Positions 37,196-45,861 of a DNA stretch of 64,000 nucleotides are shown here, piece by piece (position 1 is the stretch's first letter; every line of letters starts with the position of its first letter). The notes under the pieces were generated by a model. The model worked only from the letters and a program-made list of their open reading frames with translations. It was not told where the DNA came from and did no database searches. This stretch comes from Acetobacteraceae bacterium H6797 (GTDB lineage Bacteria > Pseudomonadota > Alphaproteobacteria > Acetobacterales > Acetobacteraceae): the NCBI GenBank assembly GCA_015223225.1, contig JADFCQ010000002.1:682001-746000 (forward strand). The letters run 5' to 3'. A program made the translations under genes and the position numbers.

Positions 37196-38239
37196 ATGCG
37201 CCGCCTGCCGCTCGCCGCAGCCGCCCTTCTAATGCTGACGACCCTGGCGGGTGCTCAGACCGCCGCCCAGACGCCCGGCGCGTCCCGCACCAAGCTCGTG
37301 GTCTACACGGCGCTGGAGAACGAGCAGCTCGCCCCGCTCAAGGCCGCCGCCGAGGCGGCGCTGAAGGATATCGACATCGCCTGGGTGCGGGATTCCACCG
37401 GCATCATCACCGCCCGCCTCATCGCCGAGCGCCAGAATCCGCGCGCCGACCTCATCTGGGGGCTTTCGGTTTTCTCCATGCTGCAAATGGAGAAGCTCGG
37501 CATGCTGGAGGGCTATACCCCCGTCGGCGCCGCCGCGCTGCGGCCCAATATGCGCTCCGAACGCCGCCCCATGACCTGGGCGGGCATGGACGCTTTCGTC
37601 GCCGCCATCTGCTTCAACACCATCCTCGCCTCGCGCCTCGGCCTGCCCCGGCCGGAGACCTGGGCTGATCTGCTCAAGCCCGCCTATCGCGGCCTGATCG
37701 CCATGCCCAACCCCGCCTCCTCCGGCACCGGCTTCCTCACCATCGCGGGCTGGATGAGCGGCATGGGCCCGCAAGCCGCGTGGGATTACATGGATCGGCT
37801 GGACGCCAATATCGCCGTCTACAGCCATTCCGGCAGCGCGCCCTGCAACAATGCGGCCCGCGGCGAATACGCGATCGGCCTCAGCTTCGACATGCGCGCC
37901 GTGACGCTGAGGAACCAGGGCGGGCCGCTCGATATCGTCGTGCCCAGCGATGGCGTCGGCTATGATCTCGAAGCGGTCGCGATCCCGCGGGGGGCACCCC
38001 ATCCGTCGGCGGCGCGGCGGCTCGCGGATTTCGCTGTCGGCCCCGTCGCCATGGCGGAATACGGCCGGTTCTACGCCCTGCTCGCCCTGCCCGGAATCGC
38101 GCCCTCGGTGCCGAATTATCCGCCGGAATTTTCGCAGCGCCTCGTGGCGCTCGATTATCGCGCCATCGCCAATGATCGAGACGCCATCATCCGCGAATGG
38201 ATGCGCCGTTTCGACGGCCGGCCGGCGCGGGGGCGATAG
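37196..38239 (+). CDS. putative 2-aminoethylphosphonate ABC transporter substrate-binding protein
   Basis: A 347-aa periplasmic binding protein of the iron/thiamine/phosphonate-binding fold. A signal peptide (RRLPLAAAALLMLTTLAGAQ) is followed by LVVYTALENEQLAPL, DSTGIITARLIAERQNPRADLIWGLS and NPASSGTGFLTIAGW, which match the PhnS2-type group linked to 2-aminoethylphosphonate uptake. The assignment is by family, not proof. ATG 37196 directly precedes the signal peptide. It is the first gene of a three-gene operon, one base before the ATPase gene. Confidence 0.85.
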   Translation: MRRLPLAAAALLMLTTLAGAQTAAQTPGASRTKLVVYTALENEQLAPLKAAAEAALKDIDIAWVRDSTGIITARLIAERQNPRADLIWGLSVFSMLQMEKLGMLEGYTPVGAAALRPNMRSERRPMTWAGMDAFVAAICFNTILASRLGLPRPETWADLLKPAYRGLIAMPNPASSGTGFLTIAGWMSGMGPQAAWDYMDRLDANIAVYSHSGSAPCNNAARGEYAIGLSFDMRAVTLRNQGGPLDIVVPSDGVGYDLEAVAIPRGAPHPSAARRLADFAVGPVAMAEYGRFYALLALPGIAPSVPNYPPEFSQRLVALDYRAIANDRDAIIREWMRRFDGRPARGR

Positions 38240-38240
38240 G

Positions 38241-39356
38241 ATGGCACTCGGCCTCGGCACCCGCCTGATCGCCGCCCGCAGCGGCGGCCCCGTCATCCCG
38301 GGCGAGCCCTATCTCACAGTGCGGCACCTCCATAAGCGCTTCGGCCGTTTCGAGGCGCTGCGCGATGTCAGCCTCACGGTGAATGCGGGCGAGTTCGTCT
38401 GCTTCCTGGGCCCCTCCGGCTGCGGCAAGACCACGCTGCTCCGCGCCATCGCGGGGCTCGACCAGGCGAGCGCGGGGCGCATCGACCAGGGTGGGCGCGA
38501 CATCACCTATCTGCCGCCGGCGCAGCGCGATTTCGGCATCGTCTTCCAATCCTACGCGCTTTTCCCGAACCTCACCGTCGCGCAGAACATCGCCTACGGG
38601 CTGCATGGCCGCGAATGGCCCAAGGCGCGGCGGGAGGACCGGGTGCATGAGTTGCTCGACCTCGTGAGCCTCGCCAGCCATGCGCATAAGTACCCCGCCG
38701 AGATTTCCGGCGGGCAGCAACAGCGCGTAGCCCTGGCCCGCGCCCTGGCGCCCGAGCCCAATCTGCTGCTGCTCGACGAGCCGCTCTCCTCGCTTGATGC
38801 CGTGGTGCGGCAGATCCTGCGGCAGGAATTGCGCTCCCTCCAGCGGCGGCTCGGCATCACCACCATCATGGTCACCCATGACCAGGAGGAGGCGATGAGC
38901 GTGGCCGACCGCATCCTCGTGATGAGCAATGGCCGGGTCGAGCAGATGGGCACGCCTGAGGAGATCTATCGCCGCCCCGCCAGCGCCTTCATCGCCGATT
39001 TCATCGGCCGTTCCTCGGATTTCGAGGCCGTGGTGGAAGGCGATAGCCTGCGCGCGACGACCGGCCATCGCATCCCCGCCGCGACCGGGCTGAAAGACGG
39101 CACGGCGCTGCGCGTCTTCCTCCGCCCGGAGGACGTGATCCTGGGGCCCGATGCGGAGCGCCGCCGGGGCTTCATGAGCATGCAGGTGACGGCACTCGAA
39201 TATCTCGGCCCCGTCTGCCGACTCACGCTGGAGAATGGCCGGCTCGATCTCGAGGCTGATGCCAGCCCCGACGAAGTCCGCTCCCTCGACGCTTATCCCG
39301 GCGCGGCGCTGAGCGTGGCGCTGCCCGCCGAGCGCCTCATCCTCTTCCCGCTATGA
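38241..39356 (+). CDS. putative 2-aminoethylphosphonate ABC transporter ATP-binding protein
   Basis: A 371-aa import ATPase. Walker A is GPSGCGKTT, the Q-loop is in VFQSYALFPNLTV, the signature is ISGGQQQRVALARAL, Walker B is LLLLDEPLSSLD and the switch is VTHDQEEAM. A C-terminal TOBE-type domain (from about 275) follows, as in MalK/FbpC-like importers. The start at 38241 is one base after the binding-protein stop; the long upstream extension in the same frame overlaps that gene. The last codons overlap the permease start (ATGA). Confidence 0.92.
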   Translation: MALGLGTRLIAARSGGPVIPGEPYLTVRHLHKRFGRFEALRDVSLTVNAGEFVCFLGPSGCGKTTLLRAIAGLDQASAGRIDQGGRDITYLPPAQRDFGIVFQSYALFPNLTVAQNIAYGLHGREWPKARREDRVHELLDLVSLASHAHKYPAEISGGQQQRVALARALAPEPNLLLLDEPLSSLDAVVRQILRQELRSLQRRLGITTIMVTHDQEEAMSVADRILVMSNGRVEQMGTPEEIYRRPASAFIADFIGRSSDFEAVVEGDSLRATTGHRIPAATGLKDGTALRVFLRPEDVILGPDAERRRGFMSMQVTALEYLGPVCRLTLENGRLDLEADASPDEVRSLDAYPGAALSVALPAERLILFPL

Positions 39357-41059
39357 GTGATCTCAGCCCCACCGCCACCCGGCGCGGCCCGCTTCTCTCC
39401 GCCGATGAGCGGCTGCTGATCCTGCTGCGCTGGCTGGGCCTGGCCTTCCTGGCCATCGCCTTCCTGGCCCCCGTGGCACTGATCCTCGGGCGGGCGATGC
39501 AGGATATGGAGGGGGATTTCACCGGCCTCGCCAATATCATCGCCTTGCTGGAAAGCCCGGCTCTGGCGCGTTCGGTCTGGAACAGCGTCTGGACCGGCGC
39601 GGTGACGGTGCTGATCGTCGTCCCTCTCGCCTTCATCCAGGCCTATGCGCTCACGCGTGCGCATATTCCGGGCAAGCGCTTCTTCCGGGCGGTGATGCTG
39701 GTGCCGATCCTCGCCCCCTCGCTGCTGCCGGCCCTCGCGCTGATCTATCTCTTCGGCAATCAGGGCCTGCTCAAACCGCTGCTTCTGGGCGGCAGCATCT
39801 ATGGGCCAGGCGGTATCGTCATCGCCCAGTGCTTCTATACCTTCCCCCATGCCGCGCTCATTCTCGGCGTGGCGCTCTCCCATGCCGATGCCCGGCTCTA
39901 CGAAGCGGCCGATGTGCTCAAGGCCGGGCCCTGGCGGCGCTTCGCCACCATCACTCTGCCCAGCGCGGGCTATGGGCTGGTGGCGGCGGCCATGGTGGTC
40001 TTCGCCCTGGTGGTGACGGATTTCGGCATTCCCAAGGTGATCGGCGGGCAGTTCGACGTGCTGGCCACCGATGTCTACAAGCAGGTGGTCGGGCTGCAGG
40101 ACGTGAATATGGGCGCGACGGTCGGGCTGGCCCTGCTCCTGCCCGCCTTCGCCGCCTTCCTGGCCGAGAGCTGGACCCGCCGGCGCCGCACCGGCACGCT
40201 CTCCGGCCGCGCCGTGCCGCTGACCCCGCGCCCCCGCCCGGCGCGGGATGTGCCGCTCTTCCTCGCCTGCGCCGCCATCGCGGGGCTGCTTCTCGCGATC
40301 ACGGGCGTCGCCTTCTGGGGCAGCCTGGTCCGCTACTGGCCATGGAACCTGGAGCTGACCTTCGAGAGCTATGACTTCGCCCGTTTCGATGCCGATGGCT
40401 GGGGCGCGGTCTGGACCTCGCTCCGCCTGGCCACGGGGGCGGCGCTGCTGGGCACGCCGGTCGTCTTCATCATCGCCTATGCGATCGAACGGGGCCCGGC
40501 GGGCAGCCGGCTCAGGCCCCTTCTCTCGCTGATCGCGACCCTGCCGCTGGCCATTCCCGGCCTGGTGCTGGGCCTGGGCTATATCCTCTTCTTCAACCAT
40601 CCGGCCAATCCGCTGAACCTCCTCTACGGAAGCTTGGCCCTCCTGATGCTTAACTGCGTGACGCATTTCTACAGCGTGGCGCATCTCACCGCCTCGACCG
40701 CGATACGGCGGCTCGACCCGGAATTCGAGGCCGTGGGGGCCAGCCTCAAGGTGCCGCTCTGGCGCACCTTCGGGCTGGTCACGCTGCCCATCTGCCTGCC
40801 GGCCATCCTGGATATCGCGGTCTATCTTTTCGTGAACGCCATGACGACGGTGAGCGCCGTGATCTTCCTTTACGGCCCCGGCACCAAGCCGGCCTCCGTC
40901 GCGGTGCTGCAGATGGACGAGGCCGGGCAGGCCAGCGCGGCGGCGGCCATGGCCTGCACCATCCTGGCCGTGACGAGCGCCGTCAAAATCCTGCAGGTGG
41001 CGGCCAGCGGCCTGGTGGACCGCCTGACGCAAGGCTGGCGCCAGCGCCGAACCGCTTGA
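39353..41059 (+). CDS. putative 2-aminoethylphosphonate ABC transporter permease (fused, two modules)
   Basis: A 568-aa inner-membrane permease with about 12 helices. Two binding-protein-dependent transport modules are fused in one chain. Each carries an EAA-loop: [20 protein letters not shown] in the first half and [20 protein letters not shown] in the second. This fusion is normal for the PhnU2/FbpB-like permeases. The ATG overlaps the ATPase stop by four bases. No phosphonate-degrading gene (phnW, phnX, phnA or the C-P lyase) is in the window. Confidence 0.9.
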   Translation: MSDLSPTATRRGPLLSADERLLILLRWLGLAFLAIAFLAPVALILGRAMQDMEGDFTGLANIIALLESPALARSVWNSVWTGAVTVLIVVPLAFIQAYALTRAHIPGKRFFRAVMLVPILAPSLLPALALIYLFGNQGLLKPLLLGGSIYGPGGIVIAQCFYTFPHAALILGVALSHADARLYEAADVLKAGPWRRFATITLPSAGYGLVAAAMVVFALVVTDFGIPKVIGGQFDVLATDVYKQVVGLQDVNMGATVGLALLLPAFAAFLAESWTRRRRTGTLSGRAVPLTPRPRPARDVPLFLACAAIAGLLLAITGVAFWGSLVRYWPWNLELTFESYDFARFDADGWGAVWTSLRLATGAALLGTPVVFIIAYAIERGPAGSRLRPLLSLIATLPLAIPGLVLGLGYILFFNHPANPLNLLYGSLALLMLNCVTHFYSVAHLTASTAIRRLDPEFEAVGASLKVPLWRTFGLVTLPICLPAILDIAVYLFVNAMTTVSAVIFLYGPGTKPASVAVLQMDEAGQASAAAAMACTILAVTSAVKILQVAASGLVDRLTQGWRQRRTA

Positions 41060-41091
41060 CGCCCCGCCCGCCAGGCCCGAAACAGCCAGGC

Positions 41092-42096
41092 ATGCAACGC
41101 GTCCTCTCGGGCATCCAGCCCTCCGGCATCCCCACCCTCGGCAACTACCTCGGCGCCATCCGCAATTGGGTGCCGATGCAGGACGACCACGAATGCCTCT
41201 TCTGCGTGGTGGACCTGCACGCCATCACGGCGGTCTTCCAGGAGCCCGAGGTGCTGCGCCGGCAGACGCGCGAGATGGCCGCGGCCCTGATCGCCTGCGG
41301 CATCGACCCCGACCGCTGCACCCTCTTCGTGCAGAGCCACGTCCATGCGCATCACCGCCTGGCCTGGATCTTCAACAACGTGGTGCGGATGGGCTGGCTC
41401 AACCGCATGACGCAGTTCAAGGACAAGGCCGGCAAGGACCGCGAGAACGTCTCGGCCGGGCTCTTCATCTATCCCGCGCTGATGGCCGCCGACATCCTGG
41501 TCTACAAGGCGACCAAGGTGCCCGTGGGCGATGACCAGAAGCAGCATCTGGAACTCACCAACGACATCGCCCAGAAGTTCAACCACGATTATGGCGTGGA
41601 CTATTTCCCCCAGGTCGAGGCGCTGATCCAGGGCGTGGCCGCGCGCGTGATGAGCCTGCGCGACGGCACGAAGAAAATGAGCAAGTCCGACCCTTCGGAC
41701 CAGTCGCGCATCAACCTCACCGACGATGCCGATACGATCGCGAACAAGATCAAGCGCGCCAAGACCGACCCGGAACCCCTGCCCGAGCATGTCTCGGGCC
41801 TGGAGGGCCGGCCGGAGGCGCGGAACCTCGTCGGCATTCTCGCCGCCATCACCGGCACCACGCCGGAAGGCGTGCTGCGCGAGCATGGCGGCCAGGGCTT
41901 CGGCAGCTTCAAGGGCGTGTTGACCGACGCGCTGGTCTCGCATCTGGAGCCGATCCAGAAGCGCATGCAGCACCTGCTGACTGACCCCAACGCGCTGGAC
42001 CTGCTCCTGCGCAAGGGCGCCGATCGCGCCTCCAGCATCGCGGACCCGATCGCCGATGAGGTCGAGCGGATGGTGGGCTTCCTGCCGCGCCGCTGA
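41092..42096 (+). CDS. trpS: tryptophanyl-tRNA synthetase
   Basis: A 334-aa class Ic synthetase that charges tRNA-Trp. The HIGH-like motif is in [18 protein letters not shown] and the KMSKS loop is [16 protein letters not shown]. Also seen is [16 protein letters not shown]. Length fits bacterial TrpRS. The ATG at 41092 is chosen by alignment; a TTG at 41056 in frame would add 12 residues and overlap the permease end. An intrinsic terminator follows. Confidence 0.96.
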   Translation: MQRVLSGIQPSGIPTLGNYLGAIRNWVPMQDDHECLFCVVDLHAITAVFQEPEVLRRQTREMAAALIACGIDPDRCTLFVQSHVHAHHRLAWIFNNVVRMGWLNRMTQFKDKAGKDRENVSAGLFIYPALMAADILVYKATKVPVGDDQKQHLELTNDIAQKFNHDYGVDYFPQVEALIQGVAARVMSLRDGTKKMSKSDPSDQSRINLTDDADTIANKIKRAKTDPEPLPEHVSGLEGRPEARNLVGILAAITGTTPEGVLREHGGQGFGSFKGVLTDALVSHLEPIQKRMQHLLTDPNALDLLLRKGADRASSIADPIADEVERMVGFLPRR

Positions 42097-42116
42097 AGGC
42101 CAGGATTGTCAGGAAA

Positions 42117-42148
42117 GGCCGGTCATCCTTCGGGATGGCCGGTTTTTT
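42117..42148 (+). terminator. intrinsic terminator of trpS
   Basis: CCGGTCATCC (42119-42128) pairs with GGATGGCCGG (42133-42142) around a TTCG tetraloop, with one T-G wobble, followed by six T. It starts about 20 bases after the trpS stop. Confidence 0.92.
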
Positions 42149-42261
42149 GTGTCCTTTTGTCGGGAAAGAAACGGAGCCTTTACCAGTCTCGCGTCATCTG
42201 GAGCCCAACTCGCGCTGAAAACTCAGGCACAGGGCCGGGCGGCGCGTCAGGGACAGATAAA

Positions 42262-44637
42262 ATGGCAGCGCCGGTCGACTACACCTATTCCACCTCCCCG
42301 ACACAGCCCGATCTGAGTGATTATACACAACTCACTCTGAACCAAACCCTGATCGATACATGGAGCGGACAGAACTATAATTTCCCACTCAACTCATCCG
42401 TGTTCATTAGCATTTGGACGGATGGAATTGCTCTTTACGATGTCCGGGTCACAGATACAAATCTGGTTATAGATATTGGATCAACTTCCGGAGTCAATTT
42501 TACCTCCGATGCTAAATTCTTCACATCAGTGATCGGAGCAGGAGATAACACGCTCTATTTGTTCGGAATCACAAATCCTGATGACGAAACCTTTTCTTAT
42601 ATCATCGTCGACGGAAACGGCCTTATTTTTGAACCACTCACGACCGTGACGCTCATCAGTGACGGCCTCTCCAACATCTATGTAAATCCCGTCAATGGCG
42701 ACATCGTTCTCACCTTTGCCGGTGACACTGAAACCTACGCGATTCTCGACTCGGACCTAAATACGGCTCCGGTCGTCACCGACGAGCCCCGCAAGTCGGG
42801 CGATGCTTCCCATGCCATCGAGATCGCCAAGGCCGAGCTGGGGAGCGACGCCGACACCGCCGTGAGCGACCTCACGCTGCTGGTCGACAGCGTGAGCAGC
42901 AGCGATGTCGTGCTCCTTCAGGCCGCCGATGGCACGCTGACGGCGATCTATACCGGGGCACTGCTCGGTGATGAGGATTCCTTCACCGCCACCATCGGCT
43001 ACACGCTCAGTGACGGCGGTCTGACCGATAGCGGCTCGCTCGAGGTCAAGTTCAACGGCCCCTCGACCGGCGTGCTGACCCTCACGGCCAGCCAGGCGCT
43101 GGAACTCGCCGATGCCGATCCGGCCCAAATCTTCGCCGTCACGAACGCCTATCCCCAGATCGTTCTGAGCGATTCCGCCGCCACCATCGCCGCCCTGGAT
43201 GGTGACCAGGTCACGGAGCTTCACTTCGCCGGCGTGTCGCAGGTGGCCCTTAGCGACGCGGGCCCGCTGGTGCTGACTGGCGAAACCTTTAACTATTTCT
43301 ACTCTTCTGGAATCACTTTCTCCAGCGCGAGCAACGTCATCTTCGAGACTGACGTGGTTACGCTCTCGTTCCTGAACGGCGAGAGCTTCCAGTTTCTCCA
43401 GGCTCAAGGCATCAGTAAGCTGTCACTAGACAGCGGCAGCGGCTATCTCGCGCTCTCTCAGGCCGAAGCGTTGATTGCTTATGGCGTCAGCTTCATCTCC
43501 GCGAGCGACGTGACGGTTCACATCAGCCTCGCCCAGTATCAGGGCCTGGGCGGCAATCTGCCCGACATTTCAGCCGCGAATCTCGACGGCTACCTTCTGG
43601 TCGGCGAGCGCGGCCGGAGCATCATGACGTTGGATGCCGTGGCCATCGCGGCCCTCGGCCAGGCGGGCGTCACCCAGATCGACCTGACCGACAACGTCGT
43701 CAGCCTCACCCGCGAGCAGATCAACGCCTTCCGCGATGCCGGCATCACCTTCGCCGGCGATGACCAGGTCTCCCTCATCTCCCTCACCCCGGACGCCACG
43801 CTGGATGGCTGGCGCTCGGGCACCGACCTGATCGACACGCTCTACGGCACCGAATTCGCCGATGGCATCCGCGGCCGTGGCGGCGATGACTATATCGAGG
43901 GCCGTGGCGGCAATGACCGCATCCTCGGCGGCGACGGCAATGACGTCATCTTCGGCGGCGATGGCGACGACACCCTCTTCGGCGATGCCGGCGACGACGT
44001 CCTGGCCGGCGGCGCCGGCAACGACACCCTGCGCGGCGGCGCCGGCGATGACGTGCTCCGCGGCAATGCCGGCGACGACATCGCCACCGGCGGCCTGGGC
44101 GACGACAAGATCCTCGGCGGCACCGGCAATGACCGGCTCTTCGGCAACGAGGGCAATGACGTCATCGACGGCGAAGGCGGCGACGACATCATCTCCGGCG
44201 ATGACGGCAATGATCGCCTCTATGGCGGCACCGGCAACGACTACATTCGCGGCGGCAATGGCCGCGACACCATCGACGGCGGTGCGGGCCACGACACTCT
44301 CGCGGGCGATGCCGGCAATGACATCATCTATGGCGGTGATGGCAATGACCGCATCATCGGCGGCTTCGGCAGCGACGTGCTGACCGGCGGCGCGGGCAAG
44401 GACACGTTCGTCTTCATCCGCGCCGAGGGGAAGGACGTCATCACCGACTTCGAGGCCGTCGGCACCGACCACGACATGATCGACGTCACCGCCGTGCATT
44501 ATGCCGATTTCGCCGCCGTCCAGGCCGCCATGACGCAGAGCGGCGGCAACGTCATCCTCACCCTCGCCGGCAATAATCAGGTCACCATCAACAACGTCAC
44601 CATCGCCGAACTCACCGCAGACCATTTCATCATCTGA
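42262..44637 (+). CDS. secreted RTX (hemolysin-type calcium-binding) repeat protein
   Basis: A 791-aa acidic protein without a classical signal peptide, expected to leave the cell by a type I system. Residues 1-165 are a beta-rich region I do not recognise. Residues about 168-265 look like a cadherin/VCBS-type domain (NTAPVVTDEP to GSLEVKFNG). Residues about 270-515 carry degenerate repeats with a core like LTREQINAFRDAGITFAGD. Residues about 538-717 are 20 contiguous RTX nonapeptides. The last 75 residues (FVFIRAEGKDVITDFEAVG onward) form the usual C-terminal secretion region. ATG 42262 has AGGGA eight bases upstream. The first 500 bases are far AT-richer than the rest. No type I exporter genes flank it. 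Confidence 0.88.
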   Translation: MAAPVDYTYSTSPTQPDLSDYTQLTLNQTLIDTWSGQNYNFPLNSSVFISIWTDGIALYDVRVTDTNLVIDIGSTSGVNFTSDAKFFTSVIGAGDNTLYLFGITNPDDETFSYIIVDGNGLIFEPLTTVTLISDGLSNIYVNPVNGDIVLTFAGDTETYAILDSDLNTAPVVTDEPRKSGDASHAIEIAKAELGSDADTAVSDLTLLVDSVSSSDVVLLQAADGTLTAIYTGALLGDEDSFTATIGYTLSDGGLTDSGSLEVKFNGPSTGVLTLTASQALELADADPAQIFAVTNAYPQIVLSDSAATIAALDGDQVTELHFAGVSQVALSDAGPLVLTGETFNYFYSSGITFSSASNVIFETDVVTLSFLNGESFQFLQAQGISKLSLDSGSGYLALSQAEALIAYGVSFISASDVTVHISLAQYQGLGGNLPDISAANLDGYLLVGERGRSIMTLDAVAIAALGQAGVTQIDLTDNVVSLTREQINAFRDAGITFAGDDQVSLISLTPDATLDGWRSGTDLIDTLYGTEFADGIRGRGGDDYIEGRGGNDRILGGDGNDVIFGGDGDDTLFGDAGDDVLAGGAGNDTLRGGAGDDVLRGNAGDDIATGGLGDDKILGGTGNDRLFGNEGNDVIDGEGGDDIISGDDGNDRLYGGTGNDYIRGGNGRDTIDGGAGHDTLAGDAGNDIIYGGDGNDRIIGGFGSDVLTGGAGKDTFVFIRAEGKDVITDFEAVGTDHDMIDVTAVHYADFAAVQAAMTQSGGNVILTLAGNNQVTINNVTIAELTADHFII
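43873..44412 (+). repeat. 20 tandem 27-base (nonapeptide) RTX repeats
   Basis: The DNA encodes 20 unbroken units of GGxGxDxxx form (first GRGGDDYIE, last GGAGKDTFV), with phase kept exactly at 27 bases. Most units have the Ca2+-binding Gly/Asn/Asp residues intact. The repeats form a parallel beta-roll when calcium is bound outside the cell. The DNA copies are similar enough to recombine and change repeat number. Confidence 0.9.
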
Positions 44638-44652
44638 CCGCAGCAGAAGATA

Positions 44653-44679
44653 GCCCCGCGAAAAACGCGGGGCTTTTTT
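44653..44679 (+). terminator. intrinsic terminator of the RTX gene
   Basis: GCCCCGCG (44653-44660) pairs perfectly with CGCGGGGC (44666-44673) around AAAAA, followed by six T. It starts 15 bases after the stop codon. Confidence 0.95.
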
Positions 44680-44736
44680 CGCTCTCCACGGCTTGTGCAT
44701 GGCTCCTAAGTTTCGATGTTGCGTCGCAAATCAGCC

Positions 44737-44878
44737 ATGCGGCCATCGAGATGCCGCATTCCGATTGTCCCTTGTCGGAAGCGGAAGGCCGGTTCAAACC
44801 GGATTCCTACCACCACGGAACGCCCTCTCAGGCGCCCGTGGATGGGCCTGTTTCGTGTGACGCATGTCGGCCCCCATC
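44737..44878 (+). promoter_or_regulatory. run of four to five hairpins upstream of the TauE/SafE gene, candidate structured RNA
   Basis: Successive stems can be drawn. ATGCGGC(C)AT with ATGCCGCAT around CGAG is at 44737-44759. CCGA with TCGG is at 44761-44778. GGAA..CCGGTT with AACCGG.TTCC is at 44783-44807. CCACGG-aa-CGCC with GGCG-c-CCGTGG is at 44813-44841. GATGGG with CCCATC is at 44841-44878. The cluster ends about 70 bases before the exporter's ATG. A cis-regulatory RNA is plausible. I recall a 'sul1' motif reported before putative sulfate transporters of alphaproteobacteria, but I cannot confirm a match. Confidence 0.4.
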
Positions 44879-44949
44879 CGTCGGCGTGTGCTGAATGATG
44901 CTCGTCCATTCGTTTTGATCTGATAACAGACACAGGGTGCCGCCCAGCC

Positions 44950-45861
44950 ATGCAGGTGTACCTGCCGATCGCCGAAATGTCGGTCGATGCCCTCCTTCTC
45001 CTGGGCATCGGCTTTGGGGTGGGGTGGCTTTCTGGGCTCTTCGGTGTCGGCGGCGGCTTCCTGATGACGCCGCTGCTCATCCTCGTCGGCATCCCGCCGG
45101 CGGTCGCGGTGGCCTCGGGCGCCAATCAGACGCTCGGTTCCTCCGTCTCGGGCCTCATCACGCATTGGAGGCGCGGCAATGTCGACGTCACCATGGGGGG
45201 CGTCCTCCTGGTCGGCGGCTTTCTTGGCTCCTTCGCGGGCGTGCAGTTCTTCGCGCTGCTGCGAAAATGGGGGCAGGTCGATCTGGTCGTCGCCCTCTTC
45301 TATATCGTCGTGCTGGGCTCGGTCGGCATCCTGATGGTGCGTGAATCCGTCACCGCCCTGCTGCGCCGCCGCCGCACCGGCTCGGCGGCCAGGCTGCACG
45401 AGCATTTCTGGATGCACGGCCTGCCCTTCAAGCTGCGCTTCCGCAAGTCCCGCCTCTATATTTCCGTGGTACCGCCGGCGTTGGTCGGTTTCGGCATCGG
45501 CGTGCTCTCGGCGGTGATGGGCGTGGGCGGCGGCTTCATGCTGGTGCCGGCGATGATCTACCTGCTGGGCATGCCCACGGCCGTGGTCATCGGCACCAGC
45601 CTGTTCCAGGTCGTCTTCGTCTCCGCCAACGTCACCTTCCTGCAATCGGTCCAGACCGGCAGCGTGGATATCGTGCTCACGCTTTTGCTGCTCGTCGGCG
45701 GCGTCTCGGGCGCGCAATTCGGCGCGGCCATGGGCACCAAGCTGCGTGGCGAGGAAACCCGCGCCCTCCTGGGCCTGCTCGTGCTGCTGGTCGCGGGCGG
45801 GCTGCTCTACGACATCATCCGCACCCCCGAGCACATGTTCACCATGAGCCTCGTGCATTGA
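44950..45861 (+). CDS. sulfite exporter TauE/SafE family protein
   Basis: A 303-aa inner-membrane protein with about eight helices arranged as two homologous halves. Each half starts with the family motif: GWLSGLFGVGGGFLMTPLL and GVLSAVMGVGGGFMLVPAM. The family moves sulfite, sulfoacetate or related small anions. The hairpin-rich leader upstream suggests regulation at RNA level. The stop overlaps the next gene's ATG by one base (TGATG), and that neighbour, a TIGR02186 protein, regularly accompanies this transporter type. Confidence 0.9.
   Translation: MQVYLPIAEMSVDALLLLGIGFGVGWLSGLFGVGGGFLMTPLLILVGIPPAVAVASGANQTLGSSVSGLITHWRRGNVDVTMGGVLLVGGFLGSFAGVQFFALLRKWGQVDLVVALFYIVVLGSVGILMVRESVTALLRRRRTGSAARLHEHFWMHGLPFKLRFRKSRLYISVVPPALVGFGIGVLSAVMGVGGGFMLVPAMIYLLGMPTAVVIGTSLFQVVFVSANVTFLQSVQTGSVDIVLTLLLLVGGVSGAQFGAAMGTKLRGEETRALLGLLVLLVAGGLLYDIIRTPEHMFTMSLVH

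Larger units (their letters stand above)
44638..44949 (+). other. intergenic region: RTX terminator, then hairpin-rich leader of the TauE/SafE gene
   Basis: This 312-base gap has no convincing coding sequence. It begins with the RTX intrinsic terminator (44653-44679). From 44737 to 44878 it is almost entirely made of consecutive inverted repeats, described as the leader entry. The final 70 bases before the TauE start show no clear structure. Confidence 0.7.

Noticed and set aside
43873-44412. Regular repeats that could suggest a CRISPR-like array
   Set aside because: The period is exactly 27 bases in a continuous reading frame encoding GGxGxDxxx units; there are no spacers.
44783-44807. tRNA T-arm-like GGTTCAAACC sequence
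   Set aside because: No acceptor, D or anticodon arms fit around it; it is better explained as one hairpin of the TauE leader.
44716-44898. 60-codon open frame in the TauE leader
   Set aside because: No ribosome binding site and an Arg/Pro-rich translation without motif; the DNA is better described by inverted repeats.
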